In this document: one piece after another, positions 54,882 through 63,652 of the stretch
Numbering within the stretch: the first letter of the stretch is position 1
How the letters are laid out: each line of letters begins with the position of its first letter
NCBI RefSeq assembly: GCF_028368975.1
Contig: NZ_JAQNDM010000002.1
Location: 3,218,425-3,282,424, forward strand
Length of the DNA stretch: 64,000 bases
From: Stigmatella ashevillena
GTDB taxonomy: Bacteria; Myxococcota; Myxococcia; Myxococcales; Myxococcaceae
Direction: 5' to 3'
Notes under the pieces: model-generated
Seen by the model: only the letters and a program-made list of their open reading frames with translations
Database searches by the model: none
What the model was told of the DNA's origin: nothing
Made by a program: the position numbers and the translations under genes

Positions 54882-56638
54882 AGCAGGGACGGGAGCATTT
54901 CGACGCCATCATCGTTGGCTCCGGATTCGGAGGCTCGGTGATGGCCTGGCGGCTTGCCGAGGCAGGGCTCCGCGTCTGCGTCCTGGAGCGTGGCAAGGCC
55001 TATCCCCCAGGCTCATTCCCTCGCAGTCCCTACGGCATGCGCCGCAATTTCTGGGATCCGAGTGAGGGGCTTCAGGGGCTCTTCAACTTGTGGTCCTTCC
55101 GGGGGCTCGGTGGGGTGGTGGCCAGCGGACTCGGGGGCGGCTCGCTCATCTACGCCAACGTGCTGCTGCGCAAGGACGAGAAGACCTTTGTCCACGAGAA
55201 CCTTCGGGATGGCGGCTACGAGGACTGGCCCGTCAGCCGTGCGGATCTGGAGCCCCACTACGACGCCGTGGAGAAGATGCTCGGGGCTCAGCGCTACCCC
55301 TTCCAGGACGAGCCCTACCGTCACACCGCGAAGACGATCGCGATGAAGCTGGCCGCCGAGCGCATGGGCCTTCAGGACGATTGGCAGCTCCCGCCGTTGG
55401 CGGTCACCTTCGCCAACCCCGGCCAGAAGCCCGTTCCCGGTGAGCCCATCCAGGAGCGGCACCCCAACCTGCACGGGCGCACCCGCCTGACGTGCCGACT
55501 GTGTGGGGAGTGCGACATCGGCTGCAACTACGGAAGCAAGAACACGCTCGACTACACCTATCTGTCGGCCGCGAAGCGGCTTGGGGCGGAGCTGCGCGTC
55601 CGCTGCGAGGTGAAGTCCTTCTGGCGCGAAGGCTCGGAGTACGTCGTCGAGTACCTGGACCACTCCGAGGCACGGGAAGGCGAGCGCCCCGAGGTGCCCA
55701 CCTCGATGCTGCCGCGAACGGTCATCTCGGCGGACAAGCTCGTCCTGGCCGCGGGGACGTTCGGGACGACGTACCTGCTCCTCAAGAACCAGCAGGCATT
55801 CCCGGGGCTCAGCCCTCGGCTGGGAACCCGGTTCTGCGGCAACGGCGACCTGCTGGGCTTCCTCTCCAAGTGCACGGACCAGAGCCAAGGCCGGCGGGAG
55901 CCCCGGGTCCTCGATGGGGGCCATGGCCCCGTCATCACCAGTGCCCTTCACATCCGCGATGCGGCGGAGGGCGGCACCGGCCGCGGGTACTATGTGGAGG
56001 ACGCGGGCTATCCGGAGTTCGTCAACTGGCTCTACGAGGGGAGTGACCAGTTCGCCCTGCTCAAGCGTTTCGCGCGGCTGGGCCAACGCATCGTGAAAGG
56101 CTGGCTGGGTTTGAGCCGGGACACGGATGTGAGCGCGGAGATCGCCGAAGTGCTCGGGGACTGCGTGGGCTCCGCCAGCTCCCTGCCGCTGCTGGCCATG
56201 GGGAGGGATCTGCCCAGTGGCCGGATGTCGCTCAACCGGGATGGGTTGCTCGAAGTCGATTGGCGCATGCGCGACTCGGCCCCGTATTTCCGGCGTGTCC
56301 GCCAGACCATGGCGCAGATCGCGGACGTGCTGGAGGGATCGCTGATCCAGAACCCCCTCAGCTATCTGAGCCGCGTCATCACCGTGCACCCGCTGGGGGG
56401 ATGCCCCATGGGCCGCACCCGCATGGAAGGAGTGGTGGATTCTCATGGAGAGGTCTTCAACCACCCCGGGCTCTATGTGGCCGATGGCGCGGTGATGCCC
56501 GGTCCCACCGGCCCCAATCCCAGCCTGACCATCGCCGCCTTCGCCGATCGCTTCGCGGACCACCTGATCGAGCACTTCCACCGCCCTCCCCTCTCTTCTC
56601 CCACGCAGGAGGCGCCATGGGCTCATCCACCGATGTGA
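54878..56638 (+). CDS. Cholesterol-oxidase-like GMC flavoprotein
   Basis: The 586-residue FAD enzyme has the dinucleotide fold IIVGSGFGGSVMAWRLAEAG, the Gly-rich GGVVASGLGGGSLIYAN, and the C-terminal HPLGGCPMGR and PGPTGPNPSLTIAA signature of cholesterol-oxidase-like GMC oxidoreductases. It has no signal peptide. Cys206, Cys209, Cys212 and Cys216 form a CX2CX2CX3C set in CRLCGECDIGC, a pattern that could bind an Fe-S cluster. It likely oxidises a sterol or other lipid alcohol. It overlaps both flanking genes. Confidence 0.9.
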   Translation: MKQGREHFDAIIVGSGFGGSVMAWRLAEAGLRVCVLERGKAYPPGSFPRSPYGMRRNFWDPSEGLQGLFNLWSFRGLGGVVASGLGGGSLIYANVLLRKDEKTFVHENLRDGGYEDWPVSRADLEPHYDAVEKMLGAQRYPFQDEPYRHTAKTIAMKLAAERMGLQDDWQLPPLAVTFANPGQKPVPGEPIQERHPNLHGRTRLTCRLCGECDIGCNYGSKNTLDYTYLSAAKRLGAELRVRCEVKSFWREGSEYVVEYLDHSEAREGERPEVPTSMLPRTVISADKLVLAAGTFGTTYLLLKNQQAFPGLSPRLGTRFCGNGDLLGFLSKCTDQSQGRREPRVLDGGHGPVITSALHIRDAAEGGTGRGYYVEDAGYPEFVNWLYEGSDQFALLKRFARLGQRIVKGWLGLSRDTDVSAEIAEVLGDCVGSASSLPLLAMGRDLPSGRMSLNRDGLLEVDWRMRDSAPYFRRVRQTMAQIADVLEGSLIQNPLSYLSRVITVHPLGGCPMGRTRMEGVVDSHGEVFNHPGLYVADGAVMPGPTGPNPSLTIAAFADRFADHLIEHFHRPPLSSPTQEAPWAHPPM

Positions 56639-58332
56639 TGGACCCCCCCGCCGCTGCGCCGACGCGCCCTCCCAAGCGCCCTCCGGGCCATCGGATGGTG
56701 TCCTGGCTCGATCCCCTCATCCTCGCGAAGACGGGCATGCGGGCCGTCATCTCTTCCACCATTGGAAAGCAGGCGGATCGGCGGCTGCTCGACGCGCTGT
56801 CCGCGCCCAAGATCGAACCCCATGATTTTTCCGTCGATGCGGCGGGCCACCCCCGGCGTGAACTCTGGCTCGACTACGTGTCGGACTTGGGCGATGGCTG
56901 GGACTCGACCTATGCCGTCGCCCTCGCGGTGTCTCAGCCCAAGCTGACGTTGCGAGACGAGACCGGAGCGTCTCACGAGACACAGGGCGGCGAGATGCTC
57001 GTGTTCGGCGGTGACGAGGTGTACCCGGCGGCGAGCGTGAAGGCTTACGAGGAGAAGACCGTCCAGCCCTGGAGCTCGGCGATGCGCGGGCAGCGCCCGC
57101 CTCCGCACCTGTTCGCGGTCCCGGGAAACCATGATTGGTACGACGGACTTGTCTCCTTCATGCGGCTGTTCTGCCAGGGCCGCAGTCCGGCGGGCTGGCA
57201 GACCCACCAGCGGCGCAGCTACTTCGCCGTGAAGCTGCCCCAGGGATGGTGGTTGCTCGGCACGGACATGCAGCTCGAGTCCGACATCGACCAGCCCCAG
57301 GTCTGCTACTTCCAGGAGATCGCCAAGCACATCGGGGACCAGGACCGCATCATCCTCTGTCTGGCGGAGCCCGCGTGGTTGACAGCCCAGGTCCGCCCAC
57401 ACACGGAAAGGTCCTATCTGGAGAACAACCTCGATTTTCTCGAGGAGAAGGTGCTGGGAAAGAAAGTCAGCGTCTTTCTCGCGGGAGATCTCCACCACTA
57501 CCGGCGCCATGCCGACGCCGAAGGGCGGCAGAAGATCACCGCAGGAGGAGGAGGCGCTTTTCTACACCCGACCCACCTGCCCGGGCGGCATCCCACGTCC
57601 CTGGAAGGCTTTACCCCCCGAAAGAGCTTCCCCACCGCCGAGGAATCCCGGCGGCTGTGCTGGCGCAACCTCGGTCTCGTGAAGAGCAACCCGCGATTTG
57701 GAATCCTCTCGGGCCTGCTCTACATGTTGCTGGCCTGGGCGCTGGCGGTGAACATCGGCACGGCGAGCCTCTCTGCCGCCCTGGGACACGTGGCAGGCGC
57801 GGCGCTCTCCACCCCGAGCAGTGCGCTGGCCTGTCTCTTCACCGTGGTTGGATTGATCGCCTTCGCGGACCGCAAATTCGGACGCTGGCGATGGCTCGCG
57901 GGGCTCATGCACAGCCTCGCACACCTGGGCGCGGCGTTCCTCATTGCCTGGGGCGCGTCGCACCTCCTGGGCACGGCCCTGAACCTCCCCTTCCGGAGTC
58001 CGCAGCGGGACCTCTTGAGCGCCCTGCTCATCTTCGCGGGGGGCTTCCTCGCGGGACCGTCGATCATGGGGCTCTACCTGCTCCTGTCCCTCAATGTCTT
58101 CGGCGCCCATGCGAACGAAGCCTTCTCCTCGCTGGCCATTCCAGACTGGAAGAACTTCCTCCGACTGCGCATCGCTCCGGACGGGCGGCTGTGGATCTAC
58201 CCCGTCGGCATCCGGCGGGTTCCCCGCGCCTGGAAACCCGGAGAGACGGTCCGCGAGCCTGAGTGGGTGGCGGACCCCAAGGACCGGAGGGCCACCCCCC
58301 CTGTGCTGATCGAACCGCCGCTCGTCCTCTGA
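56617..58332 (+). CDS. Membrane-anchored metallophosphoesterase
   Basis: The start at 56617 has GGAGG just upstream. The 571-residue protein has a calcineurin-like domain (about 85-340): SDLGDGWDS, GGDEVYP, PGNHDWYDGL and AGDLHHYRRH give the metal ligands. Four to five membrane helices follow (about 365-510) and a short soluble tail. Substrate is unknown; phospholipid or nucleotide phosphodiesters are candidates. It overlaps the GMC gene by 22 bp and closes the six-gene operon. Confidence 0.88.
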   Translation: MGSSTDVMDPPAAAPTRPPKRPPGHRMVSWLDPLILAKTGMRAVISSTIGKQADRRLLDALSAPKIEPHDFSVDAAGHPRRELWLDYVSDLGDGWDSTYAVALAVSQPKLTLRDETGASHETQGGEMLVFGGDEVYPAASVKAYEEKTVQPWSSAMRGQRPPPHLFAVPGNHDWYDGLVSFMRLFCQGRSPAGWQTHQRRSYFAVKLPQGWWLLGTDMQLESDIDQPQVCYFQEIAKHIGDQDRIILCLAEPAWLTAQVRPHTERSYLENNLDFLEEKVLGKKVSVFLAGDLHHYRRHADAEGRQKITAGGGGAFLHPTHLPGRHPTSLEGFTPRKSFPTAEESRRLCWRNLGLVKSNPRFGILSGLLYMLLAWALAVNIGTASLSAALGHVAGAALSTPSSALACLFTVVGLIAFADRKFGRWRWLAGLMHSLAHLGAAFLIAWGASHLLGTALNLPFRSPQRDLLSALLIFAGGFLAGPSIMGLYLLLSLNVFGAHANEAFSSLAIPDWKNFLRLRIAPDGRLWIYPVGIRRVPRAWKPGETVREPEWVADPKDRRATPPVLIEPPLVL

Positions 58333-58404
58333 AGCCCTCGATTGCCCTGCTCCCCGGTTCTGCCGTTAACTCCGCCAAGGTCGGACGCGAGAGGGAGACG
58401 GCAC

Positions 58405-59730
58405 GTGAAGCAGGGGAACATCTTGGCGCTGGGGGTGATGCTCCTCCTGGCCCCCATGGCACGGGCGCAGGAGGAAGCAGGGGACCCCGCGCCATCCGAA
58501 GCGGCCTCCGCCCAGGCGCTCGCGGTGTACGAGCAAGGCAAGCGCCTCTACGACGCGAAAGACTACCTGGGGGCCTTGGAGCGGTTCGACCAGGCCGCGG
58601 CGCTGGAGCCCGACAAGGCACGCTGGCAATACAACCGGGGCCTGACCCTGCGGAAGCTCAACCGCTTCGAGGAAGCCCGGACGGCCTTGCTTCACTCCCG
58701 TGCGCTCGACCCGGCCTACAAGCAGGCGGAGATCGACGACAAGCTGCAGGAGATGGGCTTCTCGGACACACCTGCCCCGGAGATCAAACGCGTAGCGTCT
58801 CCCACTCCCACGGGCTTCCAGGGCCTGGGGTCCCTCCTGTGTGGCGTCGGTCCTTTCGTCGGCGCCTTGGCCATCCTGTACTGGATGTTCAGGCGAAGCG
58901 CCTCCCGGAGGCAGCGCGAACACGGGGGGCCGTTGCCTTCTTCCGCGCAGCTCCCCGCTGTCCCTGTCTCTCAGCGGGAGGAATTCGCGCCGCAGGACCC
59001 GCGGCTGGACCCTGTCTCCAACTCACTCGCCCAGGTGGAGCACGCCCTGCGGCTGGACGAGGACGCCGACCTGCGGGCCCTGCTCAATCAAGCCACCATG
59101 GCCGAGCAGCGGGCCCGAGAGGCCCTGGAGCGCGCTCGGAAGAAACAGCTCCCACAGAAAGCCGCCGAGGAGCAACTCCGGGCCGCGCAGGAGAGCACGG
59201 AGGCCGCGGTGAAGCGGGCCCGGAGCCTGTTCGGAGAACGGGCTTTCCAGCCTGAAGGCGAGCGCGTGGGCTGCTATTTCTGCGCGCGCCCGCTGGCCAA
59301 TCCCGCCTTCCGGGCGCAGGTGCCCCTCAAGCGGGGCGAGGACATCACGAAGGTCCTCTCCTGCCCACCGTGCGCGAACATGGCCTCCGCGGGACAGCCG
59401 CCTCCCGTCAAGGTCCATCAGATGCGCAACGGGCAGACCGAGCACTGGAGTGAGCTGGACGGGTATGATCCCTACACCCATCGCCACAAGCCCTATCCGC
59501 ACATGAACCTGGTGCCCGCCTGGCAGTACACCCCGGAGCGTTCCCTGGGCGAGGTGGCGGCCCTGGCCGCGGGCGGGGCCCTGGCGACGGGGCTGGCGGC
59601 CTATGGCGTGAGCAAGCTGTTGGACCTCGACACCGCGAGCGAGGCGGCAGCCGCCCAGGCCGCGACCCAGGCCTCGGCGGTGCAGGCCGGTCAGCGCCGC
59701 GAAGAGCGCGACTGGAGGGACCACTCCTGA
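58405..59730 (+). CDS. TPR membrane protein with zinc-ribbon-like motif
   Basis: The GTG at 58405 has a GAGGGAG site upstream. The 441-residue protein has a signal peptide, two to three TPR repeats (about 35-130), one membrane helix (about 150-170), a charged coiled-coil (about 200-280), and paired cysteines CYFCARP and CPPCAN about 30 residues apart, probably a zinc ribbon. The C-terminus is Ala-rich. It precedes the glycosyltransferase/radical SAM genes and overlaps the first by 1 bp (TGATG). It may be an assembly or anchoring factor. Confidence 0.75.
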   Translation: MKQGNILALGVMLLLAPMARAQEEAGDPAPSEAASAQALAVYEQGKRLYDAKDYLGALERFDQAAALEPDKARWQYNRGLTLRKLNRFEEARTALLHSRALDPAYKQAEIDDKLQEMGFSDTPAPEIKRVASPTPTGFQGLGSLLCGVGPFVGALAILYWMFRRSASRRQREHGGPLPSSAQLPAVPVSQREEFAPQDPRLDPVSNSLAQVEHALRLDEDADLRALLNQATMAEQRAREALERARKKQLPQKAAEEQLRAAQESTEAAVKRARSLFGERAFQPEGERVGCYFCARPLANPAFRAQVPLKRGEDITKVLSCPPCANMASAGQPPPVKVHQMRNGQTEHWSELDGYDPYTHRHKPYPHMNLVPAWQYTPERSLGEVAALAAGGALATGLAAYGVSKLLDLDTASEAAAAQAATQASAVQAGQRREERDWRDHS

Positions 59731-60818
59731 TGGGCACGCCTCGCTTCGTCTTCTATGCCGTCAACGGCCTGGGGCTGGGCCACGTCACGCGCCTGGTGTC
59801 CATCGCCCGGGCGCTGCGCCGACTCTCTCCTGGGTGCGAGGTGCTCTTCCTCACCTCCTCCGAGGCGGACCATGTCATCTACCGCGAGGGCTTCGCTGCG
59901 GTGAAGCTTCCCTCGAAGACGATCCGCGAGCACTGCGGCCTGCGCAAGGGGAGCTACCTCAAGCTGGCCCAAACGGTGACGTGGAACACGATCTCCGCCT
60001 TCGATCCGGACGTGCTGGTGGTGGACACCTACCCCACCGGCTCCTTCGAGGAACTCCTCCCCGTCCTGCGCTGGCGCCAGAAGAACGTCTTCATCTTCCG
60101 CGAGCAACGGGCCGAGGCGGCGGGCTCGCAACTGCTCCAGGCCTCCCTGCGGCTGTATGACCGGATTCTCATTCCACATGAGAGTGTGTCCCAAGCGGGG
60201 CCGGTGCCCGAGCCCGCCAAGGCCCTGGCCGTGGGGCCCATCCTCATCCGCGAGCGCTACGAGCTGCCCACCCGGACGCAGGCGCGCAAGGCGCTCGGGC
60301 TCTCGGCGGAGGAGACGCTGCTCTACGCCTCCTTCGGTGGTGGAGGAGACCCCGAGGCGGCCCGCGCCTTGACGCTCACGGCCCAGGTGGCCCGAGAGCT
60401 GTCCGGCGTGCGGCTGGTGGTGGGCGCGGGCCCGCTGTGGCGCGAGCAGCCCCCCGCCTTGGAGGGGGCAGTGGTGCTCCAGGGCCGCTACCCTGCCCTG
60501 GACTTCCTGCCCGCCTTCGATGCGGCGGTGACGGCGGCCGGGTACAACGCCGTCCATGAGCTGCTCTACGCGGGCATCCCCTCCATCTTCGTTCCCTTCG
60601 AGCGGATGGTGGACGACCAGGAGAAACGCGCGCGGGAGGTGGCCGCAGCGGGAGCGGGACTCGCATGCACGCCGCTGACGCGAGAGGGGCTCACGCGGGC
60701 GGTACGGGAAGTCCTGAACCCGGACGTGCGCCAGCGCCTGAGCGCGGCTGCCCAGAAAAAGGTGGAGCGCAATGGCGCGGAGGCCGCGGCCCGGGCGCTG
60801 ATGGAGCTGCTCGCATGA
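59730..60818 (+). CDS. MurG/GT28-like glycosyltransferase
   Basis: The 362-residue protein has the GT-B fold: N-terminal GLGLGHVTRLVSIARAL, a linker, and a C-terminal domain with YASFGGGGDPEAA, the nucleotide-sugar region AGYNAVHELLYAGIPSIFVPFE and DDQEKRA. This is close to the MurG/UGT (GT28/GT1) clan. The donor and acceptor are unknown. It overlaps the TPR gene by 1 bp and the first radical SAM gene by 4 bp, so it is part of the same unit. Confidence 0.88.
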   Translation: MGTPRFVFYAVNGLGLGHVTRLVSIARALRRLSPGCEVLFLTSSEADHVIYREGFAAVKLPSKTIREHCGLRKGSYLKLAQTVTWNTISAFDPDVLVVDTYPTGSFEELLPVLRWRQKNVFIFREQRAEAAGSQLLQASLRLYDRILIPHESVSQAGPVPEPAKALAVGPILIRERYELPTRTQARKALGLSAEETLLYASFGGGGDPEAARALTLTAQVARELSGVRLVVGAGPLWREQPPALEGAVVLQGRYPALDFLPAFDAAVTAAGYNAVHELLYAGIPSIFVPFERMVDDQEKRAREVAAAGAGLACTPLTREGLTRAVREVLNPDVRQRLSAAAQKKVERNGAEAAARALMELLA

Positions 60819-61855
60819 AGAATCCGGACGCGATGAAGGAGCGCCTGAAGGGCTACCTGGAGCGCCGACCTCGCACCGGGCCCGAGACCGTGCACCTGGA
60901 TGTCACCAACGCGTGCAACCTCGATTGCATCACCTGCTGGAACTACGCACCGGACCTGGCCCAGCCCAAGCCGGTGTCCTGGAAGCGGCAACGGATGGAT
61001 GCGGCCACCTTCCACCGCATGGTGGATGAGTGCGCCGAAGCAGGAGCCGAGCGGATCGTCATCAGCGGTGGCGGAGAGCCCTTCACCCACCCAGACATCT
61101 ATTCCTTCATCGGCAAGGTGAAGGCGCGCGGCCTGCGGCTCACCGTCATCTCCAACGGAACGCTGTGTGACTGGGAGCGGGTCCGGGACCTGGCGGTGGA
61201 CCAGCTCCTGCTCAACATGGCCTCTGCCTCACCGGAGACCTACGTTGCCTACCATCCCAATCAGCCACCGGAGACCTTCCACCGGCTGCTGGAGGGCGTC
61301 CAGAAGGTGCGGGAAGTCACGGCCGTGAACCTGGTGCAGGTCATCAACCAGGTGAACTACCTGGAACTGCCAACGATGGTGCAGCTCGCGCACCGCGTGG
61401 GGGCACGGGCCTCCTTCAAGGTGGGAGACGTCCCCCGGGGCACCGAGCACCACGCGCTCACCGGCGCGCAGCGACAGCAGGTCCTCGAAACGCTCATCCC
61501 CGAGGCGCGCAAGCAGGCCAAGGCCCTGAAGGTGAAGCACAACCTGGACGCGTACGAGGCGCAGCTCTCGGGAAAGGGGCCCTCGGGGCAGGAGACGGGT
61601 TGCTTCGCGGGCTACCTCTACAGCCGCGTCTATGTGGATGGGCGCGTCTTCTTCTGCTGTGAGCACATCGAGGCAGGGCACGTGAAAGACGGGTCCTTCC
61701 AGGAGGTGTGGCGCGCCCCCGCGTACGAAGCGGTGCGCCAGCGGCTCCACCGAGGCGAGTACTATCCAGGCTGCGCGCGCTGCGGAAAGCACGACATGAA
61801 CTTCGCGGCGGCGCGGGACTTGCGCGAGATGCTCGAAGCGGGAGACCTGCCATGA
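60815..61855 (+). CDS. Radical SAM protein, SPASM type
   Basis: The 346-residue protein carries the radical SAM CX3CX2C motif (Cys34, Cys38, Cys41 in NACNLDCITCW), a GGGEPFTHPD loop, and C-terminal cysteines in CFAGYLY, VFFCCEH and GCARCGKH. This is the arrangement of SPASM/twitch auxiliary-cluster enzymes. These modify peptides, sugars or lipids. No precursor peptide is evident nearby, so the substrate may be the glycan or lipid made by the flanking transferases. It overlaps its neighbours by 4 bp each. Confidence 0.87.
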   Translation: MKNPDAMKERLKGYLERRPRTGPETVHLDVTNACNLDCITCWNYAPDLAQPKPVSWKRQRMDAATFHRMVDECAEAGAERIVISGGGEPFTHPDIYSFIGKVKARGLRLTVISNGTLCDWERVRDLAVDQLLLNMASASPETYVAYHPNQPPETFHRLLEGVQKVREVTAVNLVQVINQVNYLELPTMVQLAHRVGARASFKVGDVPRGTEHHALTGAQRQQVLETLIPEARKQAKALKVKHNLDAYEAQLSGKGPSGQETGCFAGYLYSRVYVDGRVFFCCEHIEAGHVKDGSFQEVWRAPAYEAVRQRLHRGEYYPGCARCGKHDMNFAAARDLREMLEAGDLP

Positions 61856-62724
61856 GCGGGCCACGTCCCACGGTGAGCTGGAACATCGTCGGCGGGTGTA
61901 ATTACCGCTGCACCTACTGCGTGCAGAAGCACATGCCGGGCATCGGCGGCCCCACGGACGAACAGCTCGAGGCGGCGCTCACCACGCTGACCGCCCTGCC
62001 TGGAAGCTGGGAGTTCAAGATCTCCGGCGGAGAGCCCTTTCTGCTCAAGCGGCTGCCGGAGGTGGCGAAGCGGCTGGCCACGGCGGGGCACAAGGTCTCG
62101 CTGCTCACCAACCTCTCGGCCCCCCTGCGCGTCCTCTCCACCTTCATCGAGGCAGCGGGGGAACAGCTGCGCACCTTCTCCTGCTCGCTGCACCGCGAGG
62201 AGGTGGAGGAGGCGGTGTTCCTCGAGAAGGCCCAGGCCGTCCAGGAGATGCTGGCGCGGTGGCCTCGCGCCACGTTTGTCGTCAACAGCGTGGTGGTGCC
62301 CGGCCAGGTGTCCGCGGTCTCCACCAGCCGCGAGCGCTTCGAGGAAGCCGGCATCAAGTTCTACCCACAGCTCATGCGGGTGGATGGAAAACCGGCCGAA
62401 TACGGGTGGATGGACCGCTGGCGCATCGACAGGGCGTTCGGGGACATGGTGTCCCCCTCGCAGATGAACCGCGGCTACCCGCTCAAGGGCTACCTGTGCC
62501 ACGCGGGCAGCAAGTACTTCATCATCCACCCCAAGGGGGATGCCTTCTCGTGCTATCCCGGCAAGCGTTTCGGGGAGGGACACCTGGGCAACGTCTTCGA
62601 CGGAACGTTGAAGCTGTGGGATGCGCCCGCCCCCTGCCGCTATGAGGTGTGCCCCTGCACGGTGCCCCAAAACCGGGGCATCATCGAAGGGTTCGGCCAG
62701 GGGGCCGAGGAAGACGCGCAATAG
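61852..62724 (+). CDS. Second radical SAM protein
   Basis: The 290-residue protein has the CX3CX2C motif (Cys16, Cys20, Cys23 in GCNYRCTYC), the ISGGEPF loop and a C-terminal cysteine set (LCHAG, SCYPGK, PCRYEVCPC) suited to an auxiliary Fe-S cluster. It is unlike the first radical SAM protein in spacing and C-terminus, so the two are not recent duplicates. Two radical SAM steps in one operon imply a chemically unusual product. It starts inside the stop of the preceding gene and ends 10 bp before the next. Confidence 0.86.
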   Translation: MSGPRPTVSWNIVGGCNYRCTYCVQKHMPGIGGPTDEQLEAALTTLTALPGSWEFKISGGEPFLLKRLPEVAKRLATAGHKVSLLTNLSAPLRVLSTFIEAAGEQLRTFSCSLHREEVEEAVFLEKAQAVQEMLARWPRATFVVNSVVVPGQVSAVSTSRERFEEAGIKFYPQLMRVDGKPAEYGWMDRWRIDRAFGDMVSPSQMNRGYPLKGYLCHAGSKYFIIHPKGDAFSCYPGKRFGEGHLGNVFDGTLKLWDAPAPCRYEVCPCTVPQNRGIIEGFGQGAEEDAQ

Positions 62725-62734
62725 ATTGGCAGCG

Positions 62735-63556
62735 ATGACGCGCAAGCAGCCCCAGCTGTCCATCATCATCCCCTGGAGCAGGCGTCCCGAGCTCGACGTT
62801 ACCTTGAGGCGCAACCGCCGCTTCTTCACCGCGCGCCCGTTCGAGGTGCTGGTGGTGAACTGTGGAGGAGACATCCGGATGTTCCGGAAGCTGCTGAGAG
62901 CCCATCGCTTCCCGGGCCTGCGGGGCCTGGAAATGCGGGGCACCTCCTTCAACAAGTCCCTGGCGCTGAACGTTGGCGCCTCCGCGGCCCGCGCCGACTG
63001 CCTCCTCTTCCTCGACGCGGACGTGGTGCTGCGGAGCAATTTCCTGGAAGAGTCCCTGGCCCGGCTGGGCACGAAGCACTTCGTCACCGTGGACCGGCTC
63101 TTCGAGTCGCATCCGTCCTCCCTGCGCCCCTCCCGCTTGCGAGAGCTGGCCTACCTCATGCGCTTCGTGGACCGGAAGGGCCGCATCGCCCAGGTGGAGA
63201 CGAGGCGCGTGAACCTGAGCGATGGCAGCCACAGCGGGCCGGGCGTCGTGATGCTGCGGCGCAAGCACTTCGAGGAAGTGAGCGGGATGAACTCGAACCT
63301 GAGGGGCTGGGGCTGGGAAGACATGGATCTGCTGGTCCGCTTGCAGCTCGCGCTGGGGCTCTCGCCGAAGCGCCACGGCGAGGGGGTGCACCTCACCCAC
63401 GGCGATGACCAGCGAGACCTCGCGGGCATGCACAAGAAGGCCAGCGAACTGCTCAACCTCTCCCGCTGCTTGGAGAACTACCGCGAAGGGTATTACTGGG
63501 GCACCTGCGAGGATGACTTCGAGAAGTGGCAAGGGCGCTTCACGTGGTTCGAGTAG
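62735..63556 (+). CDS. GT2 / galactosyltransferase-like glycosyltransferase
   Basis: The start at 62735 is supported by a 273-residue GT-A domain: LSIIIPWSRRPEL, ARADCLLFLDADVVL (DxD metal site), and a C-terminal NSNLRGWGWEDMDLLVRL like the beta-1,4-galactosyltransferase terminal motif. It is probably cytoplasmic. It is the last gene of the TPR-GT-radicalSAM-radicalSAM-GT unit. The donor is unknown. Confidence 0.88.
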   Translation: MTRKQPQLSIIIPWSRRPELDVTLRRNRRFFTARPFEVLVVNCGGDIRMFRKLLRAHRFPGLRGLEMRGTSFNKSLALNVGASAARADCLLFLDADVVLRSNFLEESLARLGTKHFVTVDRLFESHPSSLRPSRLRELAYLMRFVDRKGRIAQVETRRVNLSDGSHSGPGVVMLRRKHFEEVSGMNSNLRGWGWEDMDLLVRLQLALGLSPKRHGEGVHLTHGDDQRDLAGMHKKASELLNLSRCLENYREGYYWGTCEDDFEKWQGRFTWFE

Positions 63557-63652
63557 TCCCGCGCGGAGAGCAGGCACGCAGGCAAGCCCCTGCCATGCCA
63601 TGGCCCCGCGAATGTCCATCTTCAGCCCGCCACTCACCTGAGGAAGGACACG

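Noticed and set aside
62725-62734. RiPP precursor peptide between radical SAM and GT2 genes
   Set aside because: Only 10 bp separate the genes, and no short peptide with a ribosome site was found in the operon.
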